Assembly (NCBI RefSeq): GCF_041435055.1
Contig: NZ_CP108002.1
Coordinates: forward strand, 930,001 to 994,000
DNA from: Streptomyces sp. NBC_00341
GTDB taxonomy: Bacteria; Actinomycetota; Actinomycetes; Streptomycetales; Streptomycetaceae
Length of the DNA: 64,000 nucleotides
Reading direction: 5' to 3'
Below are positions 16,410 to 24,374 of this stretch, in pieces. A program made the position numbers and the translations under genes. Within the stretch, counting starts at the first letter, position 1. Each line of letters begins with the position of its first letter. A model generated the notes under the pieces. The model was not told where the DNA came from and ran no database searches. It saw only the letters and a list, made by a program, of their open reading frames with translations.

Positions 16410-19400
16410 CTCCGTCCGCCGCCCGGTGGCGCACCGCCGATCCGTGGCGCTCCTTCACCACTTCGAGCTGGGCCGGAATGCGCCGGCGCAGATCCGCGAC
16501 GTGGCTGACGATGCCGACGCTGCGGTCCCGCTCCCGCAGCGAGTCCAGCACGTCGAGCACCTCGTCGAGAGTCTGGTCGTCCAGGCTGCCGAACCCCTCG
16601 TCGATGAAGAGGGTGTCCAGCCGTACGCCGCCGGCCTCGTCGGTGACCACGTCCGCGAGGCCTAGTGCCAGGGCGAGCGAGGCGAAGAACGTCTCGCCGC
16701 CGGAGAGCGTGGCCGTGTCGCGTTCCCGGCCGGTCCAGGCGTCGATGACGTGCAGTCCGAGCCCGGCCCTGCGACCTCCGGTACGGGCGTCGGAGTGGAC
16801 CAGGGTGTAGCGGCCGGACGACATCCGCCGCAGCCGGGCCGTGGCGGCCGCGGCCACCTGTTCGAGGCGGGCCGCCAGGACGTAGGACTCCAGCCGCATC
16901 TTGCGTTCGTTGTCCGCCGAGGTGCCGGCGGTGAGACCGGCGAGCCGCGCGATGCGCTCGTACTCCTCGCGCACCGGCCCCAGGGCCCGCACCTCGTCCG
17001 CCGCGCGCCTCGACAGCCGGGCGAGTTCGGTGCAGCGCTCCCGGGCGGCGGTGTGGGCACCCGCCCCGTCCCGCAGCAGCCGCTCCGCCCTGTCGTACAC
17101 CGACTGGGCGGCGCCGGGGTCGGCCGGGGGCCGGCCGGCAGCGGTGCGGGCGTCGGCCTCCGCCAGCCGGTCGGTGACGGCTGCGGACTCGGCCTGCCAG
17201 GCGTCGATCCGGTGCTGGAGCGCCCGCTGCCGGGAGTCGGGGAGCATCGTCGCGGCGGCGTCCCGCGGGGTGTCGAAGCCGGCCCGGAACGCCGCGTCCG
17301 CGAGCCGGTCGTCGGCCTCCTTCAGCCGGGCCGCGGCGCTCTCCTCCTCACGCAGTGCCTCGGCCGCCTCGACGAGCAGGGCGACCCGGCGCTGCAGGAG
17401 GGCGGCGTGCTCGGTCACGCTGCCGGAGCCGCCGCGCGCCTGGGCCAGCACCTCTGCCAGCGCCGCCTGTTCCGCGTCGAGTCCTTCGCGCCGTGAGGTG
17501 CGGGCCGCGGCCCGGCGTTCGGCCTGCTGCCGGTCCCCGGCCCGTTGCTCCTGCTCGCGTTCGGCGGCCGCGAGGGCCTCGCGCGCCGCGTGCGTCCCGG
17601 TGGCGGTCCGATAGGCGTCTGCGTGTTCCCTGGTCAGGGTGTCGACGAGTTGGGTGAGCGCTGCGACGGTCGGCTCGGAGACTGCGGAGGTGGCTTCGCC
17701 GGAGCCACCTGCCGCGTCCGCAGCCTGCTTGTCCGGGTCGTCCGGGTTGTCCGCGGCCTCGGCGCGGGCGGCGGCATACCGCTCGCGTACGGCTCCGAGC
17801 GCGTGTTCCGCCTCAGTGCGCGCCTGCTCTGCGCGGCGGTGGGTGGCCTCTGCGGCGTCCTCCGTGGCCTGGTCGACGTGTCCGTCCCCGGCCCGTGCGG
17901 GCTCCGGGTGGCCGGCCGATCCGCAGACCGGGCAGGCCTCGCCCTCGACCAGTTCCCGGGCGAGCTCGGCCGCGATGTCGCGCAGCCGCCGTTCGCGCAG
18001 GCCGAGCCAGGTCTCGCCGGTGGTGAGCGCGCCCTCCCTGGCCGTGGCCAGGCGGTCCTCCGCGTCCGCAGCCCGCGCGGCCAGCGTGTCGCGGCGCCGG
18101 GCCGCGTCGAGTCGCCGGCGGGCCGGGTCGAGCCGGCCGGCCAGCAGTTCGGCGCGGGTCGCGGCTTCCTGGGCCGCCTCGATACGGGTGTGCAGACCCT
18201 GCCGGGTGGCCTCCCAGCCGGCCAGCCAGCTCTGGGCGTCCCGGATCAGTTCGTCGTCCGCCCTGGACTGCCGTTCCAGCGAGGCCCGTTCGCTGTCGAT
18301 CTCGGCGCTGCGCCGCTCGGCGCGACGGGCTGCGTCCAGCGCGCCGAGCTCCTCGCGGAGCCGCCGTTCCAGCGCGGTCAGCTGCTCGGCGCCCGCGTCC
18401 GCCAGCTCGGCGGGCAGCCCGGCCCGGGAGCGGTCGCGGGCCGCGCCCGCCCGCCGGTGCGCCCGTCCGGCCTCCTCGCGGAGCTCCAGCGCGGGGGCGA
18501 CGAGATCCGCCTTGCGGGCGCGTCGCAGCCGCTCCTGTGCCTGATCGTGCTCGTCCCGGCCGGCCTCCACCTCTGTGGCGCGCCGCCGGGTCTCCGCGTA
18601 CCGCTGCTGGAGCCCGGCCAGTTCGCGTTCGGCGTCCAGGGCCTGCCGGGCGGCCGACTGCCGGTCCTCGGCCGCGGACAGGACACAGGCGGCGATGTCG
18701 AGCCGTTCCCGGGCGTCGCTGCGGGCCGCGGCCGCCCATTCCAGTACGGCGTCCGCGAGGCCCGGCTCGCCGGGCTGGATGCCGGGCAGCGGGTACTCCT
18801 CCGCGGCGGGCCCGGCAGCCTGGGCGATCCGCTGGGCAACCGCGAGGATCCGTTCGTCCCCGGCTCTGACCTGGGTCCCGGCGGCCCGGCGCAGCTCGGC
18901 GAGGTGCTCCTCCACCGCGGCGAAGCGGCGGGTGTCGAAGAGTCGTCCCAGGAGCTTCCCGCGAGCCTCGGCATCGGCGCGCAGAAAACGGGCGAAGTCG
19001 CCCTGGGGCAGCAGGACCACCTGGCAGAACTGGTCCCGGCTCATCCCGATCAGCTGGGTGATCTCCTCGCCGATCTCCTGGTTGGACCGGCTCAGCGCCC
19101 GCCATCCCTCGTCGGGGACGTACTCGCGCAGCCGGCTCTGCGCCTTCTCCGTGGTGTAGCCGTCGCCCTTCTTCTTGGGGCGGGGCTGGGCGGGGCTCCG
19201 GGTGATCTCCAGCCGGCGCCCGCCGACGGTGAGTTCGAGGCGGATCTCGGTCGGCAGGTCCGCCGGGGCGTGGTCGCTGCGCAGCGAGGTGCCGGGGCTC
19301 TGCCGGGCGCCGGGCACGGCCCCGTAGAGGCCGTAGCAGACGGCGTCGAGGACCGAGGTCTTGCCTGCGCCGGTCGGTCCGTGCAGCAGGAAGATCCCGG

Positions 19401-19482
19401 CTGCGGAGAGTGCGTCGAAGTCGATCTCCTGAGTGGCGCCGAACGGTCCGAAGGCGGTGATGCCCAGTCGGTGGAGCCTCAC
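16399..19482 (-). CDS. sbcC: Exonuclease subunit SbcC (SMC-like ATPase)
   Basis: 1027 aa. N-terminal Walker A GPTGAGKT with the FGPF segment before it; long Arg/Glu/Ala-rich coiled coils in both arms; a central zinc-hook CPVCGS; C-terminal signature LSGGETFFASLALALG and Walker B LFIDEGFGSLD. SbcC and SbcD form the Mre11-Rad50-type nuclease that cleaves hairpins and processes blocked ends. GTG start 19482 overlaps the sbcD stop (GTGA), coupling the two. Confidence 0.96.
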   Translation of the reverse strand: MRLHRLGITAFGPFGATQEIDFDALSAAGIFLLHGPTGAGKTSVLDAVCYGLYGAVPGARQSPGTSLRSDHAPADLPTEIRLELTVGGRRLEITRSPAQPRPKKKGDGYTTEKAQSRLREYVPDEGWRALSRSNQEIGEEITQLIGMSRDQFCQVVLLPQGDFARFLRADAEARGKLLGRLFDTRRFAAVEEHLAELRRAAGTQVRAGDERILAVAQRIAQAAGPAAEEYPLPGIQPGEPGLADAVLEWAAAARSDARERLDIAACVLSAAEDRQSAARQALDAERELAGLQQRYAETRRRATEVEAGRDEHDQAQERLRRARKADLVAPALELREEAGRAHRRAGAARDRSRAGLPAELADAGAEQLTALERRLREELGALDAARRAERRSAEIDSERASLERQSRADDELIRDAQSWLAGWEATRQGLHTRIEAAQEAATRAELLAGRLDPARRRLDAARRRDTLAARAADAEDRLATAREGALTTGETWLGLRERRLRDIAAELARELVEGEACPVCGSAGHPEPARAGDGHVDQATEDAAEATHRRAEQARTEAEHALGAVRERYAAARAEAADNPDDPDKQAADAAGGSGEATSAVSEPTVAALTQLVDTLTREHADAYRTATGTHAAREALAAAEREQEQRAGDRQQAERRAAARTSRREGLDAEQAALAEVLAQARGGSGSVTEHAALLQRRVALLVEAAEALREEESAAARLKEADDRLADAAFRAGFDTPRDAAATMLPDSRQRALQHRIDAWQAESAAVTDRLAEADARTAAGRPPADPGAAQSVYDRAERLLRDGAGAHTAARERCTELARLSRRAADEVRALGPVREEYERIARLAGLTAGTSADNERKMRLESYVLAARLEQVAAAATARLRRMSSGRYTLVHSDARTGGRRAGLGLHVIDAWTGRERDTATLSGGETFFASLALALGLADVVTDEAGGVRLDTLFIDEGFGSLDDQTLDEVLDVLDSLRERDRSVGIVSHVADLRRRIPAQLEVVKERHGSAVRHRAADGVSG

Positions 19483-20645
19483 CGGTTCACCTCGCGCACG
19501 CCGTCGTCGACGCGTACGTGGTCGAAGGCGCCGCGCAGCACCGTCCGCTCCGACTCGTCGATGCCGTACCCGCCGCGGACATGCGCCACGAAGTCCTCCG
19601 CGATGCTCTGGTCGTCGCGCCCCCGCAGCCGCTCGGCGTAGGAGGTCCGCGGGTCCTGCGGGTCGCGTTCCGGTTCGAAGGCGAGGGCGAGGGTGTGCGG
19701 GAACCGCTCGACGAGGCGGGCCATCGGCTCGGCCGGGCGGACCGGATCGGTGAGGGTGGCCTCCACCCAGGAGTGCTCGTGCCGTTCGAGGGCGGGGTCG
19801 TCGAGGAGGGCGTCGAGCCGGCCGGTGAGCCTGGCGAGCGGGCGGGGCACCGGGCAGTCGATCCGTTCGGCGGCGACCGCGCCGGTGTCGTCCAGGTCGA
19901 TCAGCCACATCGTCTTGCGGTGGTCGGACTCGGAGAAGGAGTACGCGAGCGGGGAGCCGGAGTAGCGGACCCGCTCGGAGACGGTCTGGCATCCGTGGAG
20001 GTGTCCCAGCGCCACGTAGTCGACGCCCTCGAAGACCCCGGCGGGGACGGCCGCCACTCCGCCCACGGTGATGTCGCGTTCGCTGTCGCTCGGCTCGCCG
20101 CCCGCGACGAAGGCGTGGGCCAGGACGACGGACCGGGTGCTGTCCGCCCGTGTCGCGAGGTCGGCGCGGACCCGGTCCATGGCGGCGCTCAGCACGGCCT
20201 CGTGCCCGGCCCGCTCCGCCCGGAACTCGTCCTTGACGAGGGCGGGCTCCAGATACGGGAGCCCGTAGAACGCCACGTCGCCGTGCGCGTCCGGGATGAT
20301 CACCGGGGTGGCGCAGTGCGCGGGGTCGGTGCGCAGATGGATGCCGGCGCGTCCGATGAGACCGGCTCCGACGCCGAGCCGGCGGGCCGAGTCGTGGTTC
20401 CCGGAGATCATCACGGTGGGTACGCCTGCCTCGGCGAGCCGGTGCAGCGCGTCGTCGAAGAGCTGGACGGCGGAGAGCGGCGGGACCGCCCTGTCGTACA
20501 CATCACCCGCCACGAGCACGGCATCGACCTCGTGGTCGCGGACCGTCGCCACCAGGTGGTCGAGGTAGGCGGCCTGGGCTTCGAGCAGTGACACCCGGTG
20601 GAAGGAGCGCCCCAGGTGCCAGTCCGATGTGTGCAAAATCTTCAA
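19479..20645 (-). CDS. sbcD: Exonuclease subunit SbcD (Mre11-like)
   Basis: 388 aa metallophosphoesterase nuclease. Metal-binding motifs in order: DWHLGR, GDVYDR, GNHD and later GHLHG. I chose the TTG at 20645 because the protein then begins MKILHTSDWHLG as in the family, with GGAG 7 nt upstream; a GTG 12 codons earlier is possible. It is co-directional and overlapping with sbcC. Confidence 0.94.
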   Translation of the reverse strand: MKILHTSDWHLGRSFHRVSLLEAQAAYLDHLVATVRDHEVDAVLVAGDVYDRAVPPLSAVQLFDDALHRLAEAGVPTVMISGNHDSARRLGVGAGLIGRAGIHLRTDPAHCATPVIIPDAHGDVAFYGLPYLEPALVKDEFRAERAGHEAVLSAAMDRVRADLATRADSTRSVVLAHAFVAGGEPSDSERDITVGGVAAVPAGVFEGVDYVALGHLHGCQTVSERVRYSGSPLAYSFSESDHRKTMWLIDLDDTGAVAAERIDCPVPRPLARLTGRLDALLDDPALERHEHSWVEATLTDPVRPAEPMARLVERFPHTLALAFEPERDPQDPRTSYAERLRGRDDQSIAEDFVAHVRGGYGIDESERTVLRGAFDHVRVDDGVREVNR

Positions 20646-20727
20646 GACCCGGCTCCGACCTGCATGTTTCGTTTCCTCCACCCGTGCGGCCGCATCCCCT
20701 GCGCTTCGGAGCGGCCCGGACCCCGCC

Positions 20728-20748
20728 GCCGGTGTCCGTCACACCGGC
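20728..20748 (-). terminator. Hairpin after the YigZ-type gene
   Basis: GCCGGTGT-CCGTC-ACACCGGC, perfect 8-bp arms, 35 bp beyond the stop of the leftward IMPACT-family gene and upstream of sbcD. Probably terminates the former before the sbcDC promoter. Confidence 0.5.
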
Positions 20749-20782
20749 GCGGCCCCGCGCCCGCGCTCCCGCACCACAGTAC

Positions 20783-21409
20783 TCAGGCGTCCCCGTACGC
20801 CTCTTCGCCCAGCTCCAGTTCCGCCTCGCCCGCCGTCGCGTCGGCCAGCCAGCGGCGGAACTCCTCCACGTCTGCGTCCGGCAGCCCGATCTCGATGGTC
20901 ACCGCCTCCGCGTACCGGACCTCGCGCACGCCGCGTCCGGTGGCCCGCAGTTCGTTCTCCAGCCGCCCGGCCCGCTGGTGGTCCACGGTGACCGTCGCGA
21001 TCCGGAACCGCTGCCGGGTGAGGGTGCCCAGCGCGTCGAGGGCCTCGCCGACCACTCCGCCGTACGCCCGGATCAGCCCGCCGGCGCCGAGCTTCACGCC
21101 GCCGTAGTAGCGGGTGACGACGGCGACGACGTACCGCATCTCGCGGCGCGTCAGCATCTGCAGCATGGGAACGCCCGCGGTGCCGCCGGGCTCGCCGTCG
21201 TCACTGGCCTTCTGTACTGAGGCGTCGGCGCCGATCACGTACGCGAAGCAGTTGTGGGAAGCGGCCGGATGTTCCTTGCGGACGCGTGCGACGAAGTCCT
21301 GGGCCTCCTGCTCGGTGGCGGCGGGGGCGAGCGCGCAGATGAAGCGCGAGCGGTTGATCTCGGTCTCGTGCACGCCCGCGCGGGCGACTGTCCGGTACTG
21401 GTCCTGCAT
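20783..21409 (-). CDS. IMPACT/YigZ family protein
   Basis: 208 aa. UPF0029 N-terminal domain with KASDDGEPGGTAGVPML and VVTRYYGGVKLGAGGL, the family's hallmark, plus a C-terminal DUF1949-like segment. The YigZ/IMPACT family is linked to translation control in eukaryotes; the bacterial role is unclear. ATG 21409 has little ribosome-site sequence and a TAGGCT box just upstream, so the mRNA may be leaderless. Confidence 0.9.
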   Translation of the reverse strand: MQDQYRTVARAGVHETEINRSRFICALAPAATEQEAQDFVARVRKEHPAASHNCFAYVIGADASVQKASDDGEPGGTAGVPMLQMLTRREMRYVVAVVTRYYGGVKLGAGGLIRAYGGVVGEALDALGTLTRQRFRIATVTVDHQRAGRLENELRATGRGVREVRYAEAVTIEIGLPDADVEEFRRWLADATAGEAELELGEEAYGDA

Positions 21410-21468
21410 CCGGCCAGCCTATGCGCAGCCCCGGGAATGGTCGGGGGCGGCCGTCCGTTGTGCCGATC

Positions 21469-21879
21469 ATGTACGCAGACACGGAGACGATCCGCAGGAT
21501 TCTGACCGGGACGGGCGACACCTGGGCCGTGGTGGGGCTGTCCGACAACCGCTCGCGCGCGGCCTACGGGGTGGCCGAGGTCCTTCAGCGCTTCGGGAAG
21601 CGGGTGATCCCGGTGCACCCCAAGGCGGAGCGTGTGCACGGCGAGGACGGCTACGCCTCGCTGGCCGAGATCCCCTTCCCGGTCGATGTGGTGGACGTCT
21701 TCGTCAACAGCGGGCTGGCCGGCGCGGTGGCGGACGAGGCTGTCGCGATCGGCGCCTCCGCGGTCTGGTTCCAGCTGGGAGTGATCGACGAGAAGGCGTA
21801 CGAGCGCACCAGGGCGGCCGGGCTCGACATGGTCATGGACCGCTGCCCGGCGATCGAGATCCCCGCGCTGAACGGCTGA
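21469..21879 (+). CDS. CoA-binding domain protein
   Basis: 136 aa, Rossmann-like CoA_binding fold (YccU type). AVVGLSDNRSRAAYGVAEVL is the nucleotide loop, with a late GVIDEKAYERTRAAG helix and conserved MDRCPAIEIPAL ending. Its last codons and stop are one copy of the 36-bp direct repeat (21846-21881) bounding the adjacent insertion, which therefore leaves the protein intact. Start ATG 21469 matches the family N-terminus. Confidence 0.9.
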   Translation: MYADTETIRRILTGTGDTWAVVGLSDNRSRAAYGVAEVLQRFGKRVIPVHPKAERVHGEDGYASLAEIPFPVDVVDVFVNSGLAGAVADEAVAIGASAVWFQLGVIDEKAYERTRAAGLDMVMDRCPAIEIPALNG

Positions 21880-21881
21880 GA
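21846..21881 (+). repeat. 36-bp direct repeat, left copy (att-like)
   Basis: Identical over 36 bases to 24277-24312. This copy spans the last codons and stop of the CoA-binding gene. Placement at a gene 3' end, with the reading frame preserved, is typical of a site-specific recombination attachment core. Confidence 0.85.
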
Positions 21882-21891
21882 GCACGCGAGA

Positions 21892-21941
21892 GAGCCCCCG
21901 CCGCTCCAGGGTTTCCATCCCTGGTGAGACGACGAGGGCTC
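21892..21941. terminator. Nested inverted repeats beside the left repeat
   Basis: Inner hairpin CCAGGG (21906-21911) / CCCTGG (21919-21924) with a 7-nt loop, enclosed by GAGCCC (21892-21897) / GGGCTC (21936-21941). It may end transcription of the CoA-binding gene or be recombinase arm sequence; the sequence alone cannot distinguish these. Confidence 0.35.
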
Positions 21942-22024
21942 AGCGAGCAGCGGGGGGCGGTATGCCAACCTCTCCACTGCCGCCCTCCGCGCGCTGGAGG
22001 TGACGCCCCTGGCGCGGGTCTGTG

Positions 22025-22065
22025 GGAGGGGGCGGCACTCCATGTGGAGAGGTTCCGCCCCCTCC
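22025..22065 (-). terminator. Strong hairpin ending the small-gene operon
   Basis: Perfect 11-bp arms GGAGGGGGCGG / CCGCCCCCTCC, with a second hairpin CTCCA-TG-TGGAG inside the loop. It lies 39 bp downstream of the stop of the leftward 86-aa gene and is the obvious terminator of that operon. Confidence 0.7.
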
Positions 22066-22103
22066 TGCCGTGCCCGCCGACGGACACGGCCCGTACCTAG
22101 CCG

Positions 22104-22364
22104 TCAGCACGCGGTGGGCGCCCTGGGCGGTACGGGGTCTTCTCCGGCGCGGACGACGAACGCGAAGCCCGTCACGATCCGGCGGAACCCCCGGTGGTTG
22201 CTCTTGCCGGCGTGGTTCAGGCACTCCACGTCGACGGCTGCGACATCGACGGACGGCTCAGCGCTCCAGCCGCAGCCGAGACAGTCAGCTTCGTACGTGA
22301 CGTCGGTGTTGGGGTGCGGGACGATCGTGTGAGGGACGCTGCGGAGCAGGGTGCGGGCCCTCAC
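22104..22364 (-). CDS. Small DUF7848-like protein
   Basis: 86 aa. The segment YEADCLGCGWSAE with CLGCGW, the later ECLNHAG and the ending GFRRIVTGFAFVVRAG match, from memory, small Streptomyces proteins annotated DUF7848. A CxxC plus Cys/His arrangement suggests a zinc ribbon. ATG 22364 overlaps the stop of the upstream 65-aa gene (ATGA), so translation is coupled. Its genomic partners are usually XRE regulators in variable chromosomal regions; function unknown. Confidence 0.75.
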   Translation of the reverse strand: MRARTLLRSVPHTIVPHPNTDVTYEADCLGCGWSAEPSVDVAAVDVECLNHAGKSNHRGFRRIVTGFAFVVRAGEDPVPPRAPTAC

Positions 22365-22558
22365 CGACTCGCTCCGTGGGGGTGCTGCCGGATTTCGACG
22401 TTCCGGTCCGAGACGGCCGACGGGTCTCCACTGTTGCGTGCCGCCTCCCGCTGTCGGCCCAGCGTCGCGCAGACGTCACAGCCGAAGTTGGGGAGTGGCT
22501 CGGGTGGCGTCAGTGGATCCGTCAGAAAGACCGGGCCCTGCATCGCGGTGTTGTCCAT
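22361..22558 (-). CDS. Small protein with CDVC motif, unknown function
   Basis: 65 aa, acidic/proline-rich start then PNFGCDVCATLGRQREAA and VSDRNVEIRQHPH. Strong ribosome site GGAGG before ATG 22558. The type recurs in Streptomyces next to DUF7848-like genes (from memory). The palindrome at 22583-22601 lies 25 bp upstream of the start and is a probable operator. It may bind zinc with its partner or bind another protein. Confidence 0.72.
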   Translation of the reverse strand: MDNTAMQGPVFLTDPLTPPEPLPNFGCDVCATLGRQREAARNSGDPSAVSDRNVEIRQHPHGASR

Positions 22559-22582
22559 TCCCGCACCTCCGCCGTGGTTGTG

Positions 22583-22601
22583 ATGACGAGCATTTCGTCA
22601 T
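22583..22601. promoter_or_regulatory. Palindrome upstream of the small-gene operon (candidate XRE operator)
   Basis: ATGACGA-GCATT-TCGTCAT, perfect 7-bp arms, just upstream of the 65-aa gene's ribosome site. The neighbouring XRE protein is the obvious candidate binder. Inferred from position. Confidence 0.45.
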
Positions 22602-22622
22602 GGCGGGTTGCGAAACAGGGAT

Positions 22623-22638
22623 GGAACATCCTAGTTCC
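22623..22638. promoter_or_regulatory. Short inverted repeat near the XRE gene end
   Basis: GGAAC-ATCCTA-GTTCC, 5-bp arms with a 6-nt centre, 7 bp past the regulator's stop codon and upstream of the small operon. It resembles a LexA box only superficially (that has a 4-nt centre). Role unknown. Confidence 0.25.
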
Positions 22639-22644
22639 GCGACG

Positions 22645-23850
22645 CTATTTCTCCACGCCCAGGAACTCAGCCAGCACCCGAAGCCCCGCGGGATGAGACG
22701 GAAGCTCCTGGAGATCGCTCACAATGGCGACCGCAAGCGTGTGATGACGCATCCACGTCGGGGCGACCCGGCGGAGGCTCTCAAGGGCCTTTACAGCTCC
22801 TTCCGCGTCTCCTAGGTCGGTGTGTGCCCGCGCCACGTCCAAAAGCAGCCAGGTCCGCCAGGAGGGCGGCGTATCCTTGCTCAGCCGCATTCCCTTCGCA
22901 AGGCGGAGAGCTTCCTCCGGGCGGCTGTGCTGGACGGCCAGGCGTACGCGCTCAATGCGGACCGACGACTTACTGAAGACGGACAGAAGGCGCCCGTCGC
23001 CCTCTGTGGGCGGCATCTTCGCAAGTCGGCCGGCAGCCGTCTCCGCGGCGCGCATCATCTCGTCAGCGCGTTCGTAGTCGTCACGTCTGGCGTACGAGGT
23101 GGCGGCGCTCATCGTCAGGCCACCCCACACCCGCAGCCCCGACGCGTCATTGGTGAGCCCGTCCCGCTCCAGGCTGTCAGCGGCGTACAGGGCGATGGCC
23201 GTCGCATCGTCCAGCCGGTTGGACCGCTGATAGGCCCACGCCAGGGAGTTGCAGATCATCGGGACAAGGAGCGGGTCCTCCGACGCCTCCGCGGCAACTA
23301 TGGCGCGCTCAAGGGCGGCAAGGGCAAGGTCCAGCTTGCCCAGCCGGATACTCAGGTGCCCGGCCAGCTGGAAAGCCTTACCGAGCGCTGATTGCCCTCC
23401 GTCGGCGTCCTTAGAGGCCGCCAGCCGGGCGTCGGCAAGAATTCCGGGCAGCAGGTTGAGAAGCTGCGGGAACTCTGCCGAGTGGTACATGGACCATGCG
23501 TCTGCGACCTCAGCGCTCAGGAGGTCGGACGTGAGCATCTCCGCCCCATCAGATTCCTGCGGCGGTGCGAACATGAGCGGGTGCACGGCTCGTCGCACGG
23601 CCACTAGTTGCGGCGGGTCGGCCTCCCCCGTCGACGGGACTCCGGGCGGATCACCCAGCAGCGTCGTCAGTTCGACGCCCAGCCCACCCGCCAGTGCGTG
23701 CAGGGTGGGCAGGCGTGCAGACCCCTTCCGCCTCTGCTCCAGCTTTCGGACGACATCAACCGACACGCCTGACTTTTCCGCCAGATCTTCCTGTGTCAGA
23801 TTCGACAGCCGACGGAGGCGGCTCAGCTTGTCTCCGAGATGCTCGCTCAC
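22645..23850 (-). CDS. XRE-family HTH regulator with TPR-like C-domain
   Basis: 401 aa. N-terminal XRE helix-turn-helix (residues 5-65: LSRLRRLSNLTQEDLAEKSG, VVRKLEQ) then about 300 residues of alpha-helical repeats rich in Ala/Leu, reading as TPR-like. Such proteins in Streptomyces often sense a peptide or partner protein and accompany small genes. GTG start 23850 lies closely behind a TACCGT box without a ribosome site, implying leaderless translation. It is the only substantial gene in the insertion. Confidence 0.82.
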   Translation of the reverse strand: MSEHLGDKLSRLRRLSNLTQEDLAEKSGVSVDVVRKLEQRRKGSARLPTLHALAGGLGVELTTLLGDPPGVPSTGEADPPQLVAVRRAVHPLMFAPPQESDGAEMLTSDLLSAEVADAWSMYHSAEFPQLLNLLPGILADARLAASKDADGGQSALGKAFQLAGHLSIRLGKLDLALAALERAIVAAEASEDPLLVPMICNSLAWAYQRSNRLDDATAIALYAADSLERDGLTNDASGLRVWGGLTMSAATSYARRDDYERADEMMRAAETAAGRLAKMPPTEGDGRLLSVFSKSSVRIERVRLAVQHSRPEEALRLAKGMRLSKDTPPSWRTWLLLDVARAHTDLGDAEGAVKALESLRRVAPTWMRHHTLAVAIVSDLQELPSHPAGLRVLAEFLGVEK

Positions 23851-23906
23851 AGCTCAGACGGTACGCCGACTGCGGGCTGCAGGGACATGAAGAGCGCGCC
23901 CTGACG

Positions 23907-24110
23907 TCACAACCAGCCGACGGACCGCATGCGGGTGCGCCACGACCGGCCGTGCGACGGGTTGCAGAACTGCTTGATCCGTCCGCGGCCAGGCACCTGC
24001 GCTACCTCGGCACCGCACTACGGGCAGGAAACAGGCTGGTCGTGGCGGGCGCGCAGTGGTTCAAGGGGCCGCCTCTCTCGAAATTCCGGGAACACGCCGT
24101 ACGGTTCCAT
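23907..24110 (-). pseudogene. Small zinc-finger-like gene interrupted by an amber codon
   Basis: Frame of 68 codons from ATG 24110 (GGAG 5 nt upstream) to TGA at 23907, with TAG at codon 31 (24018-24020). Reading through gives PVSCP-stop-CGAEVAQVPGRG, then IKQFCNPSHGRSWRTR and a VGWL ending. The stop falls where Tyr (TAC) would complete a CPYC knuckle paired with the later FCNPSH. One base change could have inactivated it. Alternatives are a sequencing error or restart downstream at GTG. Not listed elsewhere because the pieces are short. Confidence 0.55.
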
Positions 24111-24186
24111 GACAGCTCCGTACAGGGCGAGTTGGGGAATGCGTGGCGCCACTCCGTCGTGTCGGGGAGTGACCTCTGCGTGCTCC

Positions 24187-24327
24187 TCAGACGTAGCGAC
24201 CGGTCTCGATTACGCCTCCGGCCTCGGCATCCCGAACCGTGATGCGGTGATCAACGATGTCCGCGATCTCGCGGTCCCCGGCGATCGAGATCCCCGCGCT
24301 GAACGGCTGAGACCACCCGGCGTCCAT
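24187..24327 (-). CDS. Small reading frame crossing the right repeat (chimeric start)
   Basis: 46 codons from ATG 24327 to TGA at 24187. The C-terminal part AGDREIADIVDHRITVRDAE ... VIETGRYV looks like a real protein ending. The first about 17 residues are encoded by the 36-bp repeat and flanking host DNA, so the natural N-terminus was probably exchanged at integration. No strong ribosome site. Unknown function; may be a non-functional remnant. Confidence 0.4.
   Translation of the reverse strand: MDAGWSQPFSAGISIAGDREIADIVDHRITVRDAEAGGVIETGRYV
24277..24312 (+). repeat. 36-bp direct repeat, right copy (att-like)
   Basis: Perfect copy of 21846-21881; the flanking bases differ immediately on both sides. 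It lies 62 bp upstream of the AAC(3)-like start. Confidence 0.85.
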
Positions 24328-24374
24328 ATGTGCGGGGTATCACACTCCGCTTCGGGCTGGGAGGATGGCCCGCT

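Larger units (their letters stand above)
21846..24312. mobile_element. 2.4-kb insertion bounded by 36-bp direct repeats, no integrase seen
   Basis: Repeat starts are 2431 bp apart. The segment carries only leftward genes: XRE-TPR regulator, two coupled small genes, a small zinc-finger-like gene with a stop codon, and a 46-codon frame that runs across the right repeat. Composition is less extreme in GC than the flanks. No integrase, excisionase, replication or transfer gene is recognisable, so it is either non-autonomous (moved in trans) or a decayed integrative element. The ancestral locus would have had the CoA-binding gene directly beside the AAC(3)-like gene. Confidence 0.65.

Noticed and set aside
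17545..19641. Long open frame antisense to sbcC (about 700 codons)
   Set aside because: High-GC coding DNA commonly leaves long open frames on the opposite strand. The translation is compositionally biased (Gly/Pro/Arg/Leu) without motifs, and sbcC on the minus strand is certain.
22623..22638. LexA/SOS box
   Set aside because: The arms GGAAC/GTTCC have a 6-nt centre, whereas the actinobacterial LexA box is GAAC-N4-GTTC; kept only as an unspecified dyad.
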